A stretch of 64,000 bases of DNA from Tolypocladium sp. Sup5 PDA-1 (taxonomy: Eukaryota; Ascomycota; Sordariomycetes; Hypocreales; Ophiocordycipitaceae), in the NCBI GenBank assembly GCA_000750105.3, contig JPHH03000063.1, forward strand, positions 119,719-183,718. The letters are read 5' to 3'. Positions 56,301-64,000 of this stretch are shown here, one piece after another. Each line of letters opens with the position of its first letter. Position 1 is the first letter of the stretch. A program made the translations under genes and the position numbers. Below the pieces are notes generated by a model that did not search any database, had not been told where the DNA came from, and was given only the letters and a program-made list of their open reading frames with translations.

Positions 56301-57348
56301 CCAACGTCCGAATAGGAAGTAGTCCGTGGACTGACATGACAACCATTGATTGACAGCCACTTGACATGTCTGTCATCCGCGACCTTCATCGGCGTGCGCT
56401 GTTGACGATAAGCCGTCGTCGATCCACGCCTTTGTCCCGTCGAGACCTCCGCGCCCTAGATTGGTTGGTCTGCGCATGTCATCTCGGATCACCACCTCCG
56501 CCTCGCCTCAGCTACCGACATGCCACCTCGCAAGCCCAGTCCTTAATGTCGCTCCCGCTACCTATTTTACCTCAGCAATCACCGCATCAAGTACGGAGTA
56601 CAGACTACGGGGTACGGGCTATCCGTATGCACGGCCATATTGCCAGTGTCGGCCCCGTCCGCCGCCGCATCGGCCAGAAACACCACCTTAGGCGGGCCCG
56701 TCCCCCTTCAATGTCGCTTACACCAGCTGAAGCCGGAGGCACCGCATGTGCGGCTGAAGCGAACTCCCTCGCGCCGCGGCCTTCGTCGCCTCAGCTGACT
56801 CGCTTCAACCCGCCGCGGCTCATGATTCAGCCTGCAAGTTGCTGGCTCGTAAGTAGTTACGAGTAAAAGGAGCGCGAGCAGTGAGTGAATCGCATCTTGT
56901 GTTTGTGCGCGTGACACGGTTCGGATGCTGCCGATCGCCGGGGTCACGTTCGCGCTGGTCACGCGCTCCGCGGTGCCGCCGCGCGTGCTTGCTTACGACT
57001 CAGGCACTCTTCTCAGCTGGGCCGCTTGTTCAAGCAGACATTCATCCGACGGGAGAGGCTATCCATTGTGCATCTGGCATTAAACTATGAACTGTATGTA
57101 GGGGCGCTCTAAATCAATCTAATCAACCTAAGCATCGCTCCAAAATGCGTCAAACCCTATATTGCAAACCCTCCGTTTCCCCAGAAAACGCAACGCCCAG
57201 GTAACAAATAACAGGATCTTGTATGTAGATGAATCTTGCGCCTGCTTTTGAAACCTGCCTCTGTATACGCCACAGAACCAACAATGCTGCCTTTCATCCG
57301 AATAACACGAACCGATATAAATGATCTCGTAGCTCTTTGGTATCCCCG
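53381..57348. other. Largest gene-free interval, 4.0 kb
   Basis: Between the CK1 start and the proline-rich protein stop, both minus. No ORF shows coding composition; candidates are short and overlapped on both strands. It includes a G-rich GGGA array (54147-54174). The first kilobase upstream of CK1 is presumably its promoter and leader; the remaining 3 kb could hold noncoding RNA or decayed sequence, but I see nothing specific. Confidence 0.5.
54147..54174 (+). repeat. (GGGA)7 array, G-quadruplex-compatible
   Basis: Seven GGGA units in direct succession. On the plus strand this gives seven G3 runs separated by single A loops, the tightest G-quadruplex pattern. It lies about 770 bases upstream of the CK1 ATG (minus strand gene). 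Confidence 0.9.
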
Positions 57349-59277
57349 TCAGGCATACCTCCGCGTCCCTCCCTGTCCCGGGCCGCCGCCGCCGCCAGGG
57401 GGGGGCCACTGCCCACCCGGATACCACCCCGGAGGCGGCGGCCCGTACGCCGGTCGCTGGGGCGGGCCCGGCGGCCCCTGCAGCACCGCCTCCAGCTTGC
57501 TCTCCAGCACCTGGCTCGTCTTGTCCAGCCACTTGCGCGCCGAGGAGGTGCTGCTGAACAGGTTCCCCGAGCCGCCGGACCGCGGTGGGAGGGGTGGCGG
57601 GTGCGGTCCGGGGGCGTACATGGTCTTGGGCGGAGGCGGGTAGGCCACCGCGTTGCCGGGGCCGGCGCCGAAGCCGATCGGGGGCGGGCCGAACTGCCCG
57701 GGTGCCGGTCTCGGCGGGAGGGGCGGAGCAGGGTGCATGCCTTGGGGCGGGAGCGCCTTGTTACCTGGGCCGTACGCATATGTCGGTTGGGTTGGGTAGG
57801 GGGTTGGGTAGGGGGATGGGTACGGGGCCGGGGGCGAGTGATACGGCGAGTGCTGCGGCGGTTGCGAGCCCGGACGAGGCATGCCCCCGTACGAGTATGG
57901 CGGCGGCGGCGAGAGCGGACTAAACTGCGGCGACATCGTCGGGCCAGACATTGCATGCTGAGTCTGCGGCCGCGGCGGTTGAGGCGGTGCGTGCTCTGCC
58001 TGCGTTTGATAGGGCGAGGAGGTGGTCGAGGCAGGCGTCGAGGCGTACGTCGGTTGCGGAACGTGGTAGCTGGAGTTTGCTGGCGACGGCGCTTGCAACG
58101 GCGGAGTATGATAGCCCTGCATGGGGGAGACGGGCGTCATGCCCGCTACCGGCGGTGATGGCGAGGCGTAGGGGGAGATGTCGTGAGGGTACGGCTGAGG
58201 GGGGTACTGAGGTCGGGGGGCGTATTGGATGTGAGGCGGCCCAGTCGCTGAAGCAACCGAAGGCGGGCGAGGAGAGGTCGTAGCGTTAGGTGTTGCAGAC
58301 GAGTTCTGAACGGATGGGCTCGCTGCCGAAGGATGCGGTGACGCGGTGGCCGGCCGTTGAGCTGGAGCAACAACAGCAGCCGGAAGCGTTGACGGCGAAG
58401 CTGTCGTTGCCGCCACAGCTGCCTTTGGGGCAGCACCCGGACTCGACGTCTTCGCCCCCTGTTGCTGCGGCACATGGAAATGATGCGGCGCCGTTCCTAC
58501 AGCACCGGCGGAATGCTGCTCCTGCGGCGGCGGCGGCGAGGGCGGCGGCTGATACGGCCGGTACGCAAGACTCGTCGTCCCGTCAGCTGAGGGCCCAACC
58601 GGTGCATCCTGCCCGATACCCTCTCTGTCGGGAGGCGGCGAGTACGGCTTGTACGCAGGAGCCGAAGTCGGAGTCGAAGTGGCCGTGCCGTGCGGCCGGG
58701 TGAGTTTCAGCGGCGCGGGATAGTCTGACGCCTTGGGTGCCTCGGGTGCTGACGGACGGTCGTTGCTCCGCTGCTCTGTGCGCTCGTCACTCTCCGTACC
58801 CTCTCGTTGTTCCTTTACCCTCTCGCCCGTCGTGCCCCCGTCCTTGACATCTCCTGTTGGAGCTGGCTGTGCCGCCTGCGGATAAACCGTCGCACTCGGC
58901 CCATCCTCCCCCAACGGCGGCCCATGATACGGCCACGGAACCGCCAGCGCAGCGTCGGATTCCTTCTTCCCGGCTTCTTCGTCTACCCTCGTGCCCGTTC
59001 CGCCAGCGCGCGTGTCCTCGAGGTAAAACGGCCAGGGGTTCGCCTGCGCGGGTATATCAGCGTCGGTCGCCTGGGCCGGCCGTCGCGTGCTCTCGTCCTC
59101 TGGCCCCTTTGGCGGCGCCGACTCGCCGCACATCTCAAAGGCGACGCCGCCATCCGGAGCGGCGACGGTCCCCGGCAGCGGCGCGGCCTCGAGCTCGGCG
59201 GCGAACAGTGGCGGCGGGAAGCTGGCGCCGTGGCCGCGGTGGGACTGTTGCTGTCGCTGTCGCTGTCGGTGTGCCAT
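57349..59277 (-). CDS. Proline-rich fungal protein with C-terminal amphipathic helix
   Basis: A single open frame of 642 aa starting MAHRQRQRQQQSHRGHGASF. N-terminal blocks such as NPWPFYLEDTRA and VPWPYHGPPL are followed by hundreds of residues rich in Pro, Ala, Ser, Gln, Tyr and Thr, with two copies of a YxPYxPPP motif (AYKPYSPPP, AYRPYQPPP). Near the C-terminus one probable helix stands out, SSARKWLDKTSQVLESKLEA, followed by a Gly/Pro/Tyr tail ending GGTRRYA. It resembles intrinsically disordered proteins of filamentous fungi with PY or WW-binding motifs; I cannot name a family. The ORF is preferred over antisense frames because of its consistent composition and natural start. Confidence 0.72.
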   Translation of the reverse strand: MAHRQRQRQQQSHRGHGASFPPPLFAAELEAAPLPGTVAAPDGGVAFEMCGESAPPKGPEDESTRRPAQATDADIPAQANPWPFYLEDTRAGGTGTRVDEEAGKKESDAALAVPWPYHGPPLGEDGPSATVYPQAAQPAPTGDVKDGGTTGERVKEQREGTESDERTEQRSNDRPSAPEAPKASDYPAPLKLTRPHGTATSTPTSAPAYKPYSPPPDREGIGQDAPVGPSADGTTSLAYRPYQPPPSPPPPQEQHSAGAVGTAPHHFHVPQQQGAKTSSPGAAPKAAVAATTASPSTLPAAVVAPAQRPATASPHPSAASPSVQNSSATPNATTSPRPPSVASATGPPHIQYAPRPQYPPQPYPHDISPYASPSPPVAGMTPVSPMQGYHTPPLQAPSPANSSYHVPQPTYASTPASTTSSPYQTQAEHAPPQPPRPQTQHAMSGPTMSPQFSPLSPPPPYSYGGMPRPGSQPPQHSPYHSPPAPYPSPYPTPYPTQPTYAYGPGNKALPPQGMHPAPPLPPRPAPGQFGPPPIGFGAGPGNAVAYPPPPKTMYAPGPHPPPLPPRSGGSGNLFSSTSSARKWLDKTSQVLESKLEAVLQGPPGPPQRPAYGPPPPGWYPGGQWPPPGGGGGPGQGGTRRYA

Positions 59278-60481
59278 GGCTCAGCTTGCGCGCTCGTCGC
59301 CTCGTATCTTCGTCGTCGGTCTCGCGGCACCGCAGAAGGGCCGTCGTCGAGGAATCAGGAGCCCAGGGCGGCCGCTGCCTGCACGCAGGCGCACGCACCC
59401 CTCTCGGCGCGATGGCGATGGCGTCCAGTCGTGCGTGCACGCGGCTTCTCCTGTGCGACCCCGACGTTTGACGTTGAAGAAGGGATTCACAAGCGCCTCC
59501 CGCCCAGTGCAGCCCATCGTCCACCTAAGCCTTGCGACTAGCGCGCGCGCTCGCGGCTCTCCACGACTCGACACCACCCACCCTAATGTGGAACCCAGCC
59601 CTACCATGCCTTGCTCTACGGATGCAGTACTCCGTACTCGTACCTTGCCTCGCCTCGCCTCGCCTCCAGCCCAACCTACCCATGTCGACGTCGTGGTGGT
59701 CTGGGCCGGGATGCGCGAGCGCTGCGCTAGATCTGAACCCAGGCCAAGCCAGCATCAAAGCCCCCCGGTTGGACCCTGGAGCGCCCCCTCCCCCCGTCTG
59801 CTCTTCCCGCTCCCTCGGATCCCTCCATGGATCATGGCGGCCAGCGTCTCGTTAGTTCGTCTGTTTGTTTGACCTGCAGGGCTGCAGCATGCACGTCCAG
59901 TGTCCACCGGCCAGGCAGCTCGTTTTGCAGAACGACGGACAGGGCCTGCCTGACCAGCCGTTCGTTGCCGTCTATTACTGGCCGCCCCTTGCCAGCGACT
60001 TCTCTACCACCACTCAACTCAAGTCGATGGCTGGCCGTCTTGACGATTGCTGCCGTATTGAAAGTGCTACACAAGGCGCAACTCCCGCACATCTGCATCT
60101 GAACACTGGCTAGAAACACGTCAAAAGCGGCGCATACAAGTCGACTCTTGAGTATCCATCTATTCACATCCTTCCCTGATATACACAAATGTCTCGCACG
60201 TAAGATCCTCAACCCAAGCTGGTGGTAGATGAGTCGAGGAAACAACAAAACGAAGCGAACAGCCCCGGCAAGCCTTGCCTTACCCGCCATCGATAACCAA
60301 CAAATATGCCACGCATCAGCTGCGGAAAAGAAAAACATTTACTCAAGGCTCGCAGACTCTAGCAGCAGCAACTCAAGCCGTAGCTTGGTGCCAAACTTGC
60401 AACAAGCAGCGGACGCTCGAAGACTAAGTAGTCAGAAGGAGAGACAGGAATTAGAGAGGATGAAAATCGCAGGAAATCGGT
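59278..60481. other. Intergenic, promoter of the proline-rich protein
   Basis: 1.2 kb between two minus-strand genes. No coding ORF or repeat beyond short CTCGCCT/GCCTCGCC words near 59645. Confidence 0.5.
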
Positions 60482-61250
60482 CTAGTCGTCGTCGTCGTCG
60501 TCGTTCTTTTCTCCCCGCTTCCTTCGGTCTCCCCATTTCCGCTTGCCGGCTCGAGTCTCAAAGTGCGGCGCAACGGCCGTGACGTCCTGCATGGTGCCTT
60601 CGATGGCAGCCCGCGTCTTGTTGCGATAGCAGTCCACTGGGCAAGTCAAGTCAGCCTCCGAGAACGCGAAACCAGAGGTCCTCCACCACGTGTGACTTAC
60701 AGGCTCGCTGGAGAAACACGGTCCTTCCGGCAAACACCCGGCTTTGGAGCCACGCCATGCGGTATGCGAGGTCGTTGAGCCTGACCTCCTTCCCTCGGCC
60801 GGACTTCCTCATCCTCGGAATTGTGGCGTCGCCGTCTTGGCCCTCGGCCATCTTCACCTTGACAACTTCACCCATGGACTTTGGGCCACGGTGGCGGCTC
60901 GCCTCCCGGCCCTCCGTCTCCTGGATGCCGTCATCAGAGAGGTCATCGGCGAAGAACCGCGAGCCCGTGGCGCTCGGCGGCGGGCTCTGCATTTCTCGAG
61001 CAAAGTAGCTGCGAGGGTACACGCTGGCCCCCTTGCGGAAGCTGTCCGGGATTTCGTTGGTGTCGACGCCGTCCAGGGTCACCCGCACGCGGAGCCGCGA
61101 GCCACGCACATTGTCCTCGACGAGAATGAACTTGCGCTTTTTCGCCTCGGGAATGTCGGGAAACAGGCCCTCGGGCCCGTCTACGTTGGCTCGACTGTGG
61201 CTCCGGGCAGCCGGGATCGCAACCCCCGCGCGAGGAGCCATGTGAGACAT
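60482..61250 (-). CDS. Fungal DUF8032-like domain protein, diverged copy
   Basis: Two exons (61250-60701, 60636-60482) give 234 aa from the first plausible Met (MSHMAPRAGVAI). The frame stays open to about 61399, where GCTAACATG...TTGAG looks like an intron end, so an upstream first exon is likely and the start is provisional. The core reads KFILVEDNVRGSRLRVRVTL, DGVDTNEIPDSFRKGASVYP and RSYFAREMQ, then an acidic insert, then RLNDLAYRMAWLQSRVFAGR, TVFLQRALDCYRNKTRAAIE, ending in basic residues and DDDDDD. These blocks line up one to one with the domain of the next gene (62093), so the two are paralogues. The insert of about 65 residues (ATGSRFFADDLSDD...) is specific to this copy. Function unknown; nuclear is a guess from basic patches. 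Confidence 0.75.
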
Positions 61251-61399
61251 CGGCCCGCCCTGGGCGCTGGCAGGGTAGCCTTGACCATACCCTGTGAAGA
61301 CGTGAGTTTGTCTCACGTCGCCGCCGCCACCGGGATGTCCTTGGGGTGCGGGCGCTTGGTGGTGGTGGTGTTGGTCTTCGTACGAATTGCCGTTGCCTC

Positions 61400-62092
61400 A
61401 ACAAACAAACATGTTAGCCCAGGTTGTCCATGAGACTCGTTTGACGCGACTGTGTCGTGGCGGGATCGGGGTGTGAGCAGCTATTCGTCTCGGGGCCCAA
61501 GAGCTTGGCCGTTTTCTTGTTTCAATAAAACCAATAAATGACTTTGAAGGACAAATTATATCTGCCAACAGAGGCGCGCAACTTTTTATAGCCAGGAGGC
61601 AGATTGAGCTCGTCTAAAAGTCGCACGGAAACCAGCAGCAAAGCAAAAACACTTGACAGCAGCGGCAGCCGTGTGCGACTTTATGATAATGTACAGGAGA
61701 GTGACAATCGGAGGAGATTCTTCTCATCTCAAACTCTCGCCACTGCAGCACGCTGTGTCGTCGTTGGGGGCGGGTGAGGGTGGCGCGGCAGTCGACGTAG
61801 ACCCCATGCTATATATGACAAGAATTTGTGAAGCAGGAAGATTTGATACAGGCCCATTCCCCAGACGTGATAAAAACAAGAGACAAGCAAAGAAAAATAG
61901 GGAGCCAAGAGCACACAAAATCAAGTGCAAAGTACTTTTTTGCAACAGAGGGAATGAGGACGAAGGAGTTGGTATCATCAAAGCAGCACGGCGGTGTGTA
62001 AGGGTGAGCCCGTGCGGTGCGGTGCAGTGCGATGCATCGAGGTGCAGGAAGCAAATCAAAGCAGGGCAAACGCAACAGATGCGAGGCTCAAA
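61400..62092. other. Intergenic between the two DUF8032-like genes
   Basis: About 0.7 kb between the two paralogues, both minus. It may contain the missing first exon or the 5' leader of the downstream gene. AT content rises at 61500-61620 and 61870-61960. No separate gene seen. Confidence 0.5.
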
Positions 62093-63733
62093 TCACATCT
62101 GGTGGAACATACCGACTTCGTCTCCTCCACCTGGGGCGCCTGCGTCAGGATGGCCCCCGGCATGATGGTGCATCGGCTGTCCCATGTTGCTCAGCCCAGG
62201 CTTGCCCATGGTTGGTGCACCACCGGGGCCCATGGGGGCAGCAGCTGGCATCCCTGACGGCCCGCTTGGCCCCGGCATGTGAGCGGCGCCGGGGTGCGGC
62301 GTCGGCGTTCCCTGAACCTGCTTGCGGTTGTTCATCTTGGCCATGCGGCGCACTCGTCGACTTCGAAGTCGGGGATCTTGGTTGCTGTTGCGCCAGCTGT
62401 CCACTGCTCTCTGAATCAGGCCTCGCTTGCCGCGCAGCGGCGGGTTGAGCTGCGCCAATGCCCATCCCACCCTGTTGCAGTCCGTTTCGTACATCAGGCG
62501 GTTGCCGCGGTACTGGTCCTTCGGACAGCACGCTCGGGGATAGACGCAGTTCTCCTGCTTGAACTCTGGCGAAAGCTCATCCGTGTTCACGGATTCCACA
62601 TCGCAGCGAATGGTGTACTCCATCTTGACCCTATCCCGAGAATATTCAAACGCAATCCATTGCACGCCGTTTCCGTCTTGTCTGACCACGAGAGGAGTCG
62701 TCGCTGGGATGGGCCCTGGCGCAGCGTTCGGGTTGACGCCCGCGGCCTGATTTCCGGGGCTCTGGAGCTGGGGAGCGGCCTGCTGGTGCTGTGCTTGTGG
62801 CATCGGGGACGTCTGGGCCTGCTTCTGAAGCTGGACGGGGACTTGGGGCTCGATCTTGGGCCGCGGGCTTCCCGTCATACCTGCCTGGGCGTGCTGCGCC
62901 GCGTGCTGCGCTGCGTGCTGCGCTGCGTGCTGTGTCATCTGATTTTGCGGCGCCGTATGCGACATCATCATGTTGGGCTGGGAGGTCATGGACTGTTGCG
63001 GGTGATGCGCATGCTGTGCGTACGGCGACGCCGCGGGATGAGGCGGCATGGACTGGTAGTGCGGTTGCGGCTGGTAGTACATGGACTGCTGCAGGTGCTG
63101 CGACGGTGGCTGGCCGTATATGCTCCTGTGCTGGTCATGCTGCGAGGGCGACGCGACCGAGGCAGGCGAATTCGACTGCGGCGTGTGGTATGACATCGGA
63201 GGATAGGGGGGTCGTGGCATTTGTGCGGCGGCCATCATGTCGGAGGTATCTGCTAGATTGAAAAGTCAGCATCGCGCGCGCAACTTCCAACAAACGCCAT
63301 GCTCAGTGAGTTTGGACTTACCGGCGGATGTATATCCGCTATTCGCACCTGGCGTGCTGTAGGGACTCGGGTGACTATAGTATCCCAGGTTGTCTTGGGT
63401 GTTCGCGCCTTGGTTGCCGGCTTGATAAGCCTGCGGGAGCGAGTGAGTCGACGAGTACGCGCTCTGGTGGTGTTGCGGCTGCGGCGGTTGCTGCTGCTGA
63501 TGCTGCTGCTGATGCTGCTGCGCCTGTTGCTGCTGTTGCTGATGCTGTTGCTGATGCTGTTGGTGCTGCTGATGCTGCTGGTGCTGCGCGTGCTGCGCGT
63601 GACCCTGCGGGTGGTGCTGCTGCTGGTGCTGCTGGTGAACGATGCTCGGCGGTCGAGAATGGTGAAGGTGCTGTGAAGGCGGAGGACCCTGTTGCTGGTG
63701 GTGGGTATGATGCTGCATAGAGACGGGACGCAT
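62093..63733 (-). CDS. Fungal DUF8032-like domain protein, Q/H-rich
   Basis: Two exons (63733-63322, 63249-62093) encode 522 aa; the 72-nt intron begins GTAAGT and ends TAGCAG, joining SGYTSA to DTSDMMAAAQ. Residues 1-135 are a His/Gln-rich region and residues 140-310 a Pro/Gln/Ser/Met-rich region with four AAQH units. The folded domain (about 345-455) reads VQWIAFEYSRDRVKMEYTIR, CDVESVNTDELSPEFKQENC, VYPRACCPKDQYRGNRLMYE, WALAQLNPPLRGKRGLIQRA and VDSWRNSNQDPRLRSRRVRR. I believe this is the fungal domain Pfam names DUF8032; low-complexity Q-rich flanks and the basic end suggest a transcription-related nuclear protein (inference). The start is uncertain: the Met at 63718 is also possible, and TTACTGATG...TATGCAG just before it could be an intron end. 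Confidence 0.82.
63478..63612. repeat. Gln/His trinucleotide-rich coding repeat
   Basis: On the minus strand, CAG/CAA/CAC/CAT codons encode alternating runs such as HQQHQQHQQHQQQHQQQQQQ at about residues 45-90 of the DUF8032-like protein. The mixture of codons makes it less slippage-prone than the pure CAG run at 23603. Confidence 0.85.
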
Positions 63734-64000
63734 CAGTAAGACATCGGCATGAGAGAAGGGCTTCAACAACTTAAGAAAACAATGTGAGGTAGGACGCGTT
63801 GATGTTTTATTTGCCCCCCTGGACTGTATCAAGGTCTGGGGAGCTTTGGTGGAGTGGGCCGTCCCCTGGCGAGAACTGGGATTGCGCGGGTGAGGCGTGC
63901 TAGGCCCAGAACAACCTCGCTGATAAAGCAACCTTGCTTGCTCTTGCTGACTACAGCGAAAGAGAGCCAGCCCTTGGGAGTAGAGTGAAGGATGTGGGTG
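63734..64000. other. Upstream region at the right window edge
   Basis: 5' flank of the Q/H-rich gene. The frame stays open upstream to 63931 but without coding composition. May contain its promoter or first exon. Confidence 0.4.

Noticed and set aside
1..64000. CRISPR arrays, operons, ribosome binding sites
   Set aside because: The window is eukaryotic (spliceosomal introns, fungal gene families); these bacterial features do not apply and none was seen.

Overview
The window is a 64 kb piece of a filamentous ascomycete nuclear genome. Spliceosomal introns of about 50-250 nt carry fungal signals (GTRNGT donors, CTAAC/CTGAC branch sites, YAG acceptors). Coding third positions are GC-rich. The gene set (Pal1, Rom2-type RhoGEF, Hrr25/CK1, Vps34, V-ATPase c', Nse4 and several fungal-only proteins) and protein wording I recognise point to Sordariomycetes, probably Hypocreales. 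That placement is inference. All functional calls come from reading translations; no database search was run. Exon joins were checked by requiring spliced lengths divisible by three.

Layout. 1-193: N-terminus of an unknown gene running off the left edge (minus). 2838-4153: mitochondrial enoyl reductase ETR1 (plus), facing an orphan Pro/Glu-repeat ORF (4308-5210, minus). 5488-8453: Vps34 PI3-kinase. 8962-9842: DUF4336/MBL-like protein. 11096-11578: small hypothetical. 12095-15031: coiled-coil/membrane protein with a long 14-residue repeat array. 15489-16874: Nse4 of the SMC5/6 complex. 19747-20608: fungal hypothetical. 21189-21970: V-ATPase proteolipid c' (six exons). 23363-27276: Rom2-like RhoGEF. 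28004-29477: RecA/Rad51-like protein lacking Walker A. 30269-32484: Pal1. 34773-36534: fumarase. 36968-37926: short-chain dehydrogenase. 38544-39770: fungal hypothetical. 40334-40963: Nudix hydrolase. 41484-44928: GRAM/TBC/EF-hand RabGAP. 46691-47968: PKA-type catalytic subunit. 48495-50084: inositol-5-phosphatase-like protein with a C-terminal anchor. 51814-53380: casein kinase I. 57349-59277: proline-rich protein. 60482-63733: two adjacent proteins sharing one fungal-specific domain.

The region is mostly core, housekeeping-type chromosome: signalling (PKA, CK1, RhoGEF), membrane traffic (Vps34, RabGAP, IPPc phosphatase, V-ATPase, Pal1), mitochondrial metabolism (fumarase, ETR1) and genome maintenance (Nse4, RecA-like). 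There is no operon logic; each gene has its own promoter, and intergenic spaces of 0.5-4 kb are common. I see no intact transposon, secondary-metabolite cluster or tRNA.

Most worth a second look: (a) the adjacent paralogue pair at 60.5-63.7 kb; (b) the 14-residue repeat array; (c) the CK1 gene, whose 255-nt first intron is stop-free and in frame, and whose last intron decides between two C-termini; (d) the RecA-like protein with no Walker A motif.
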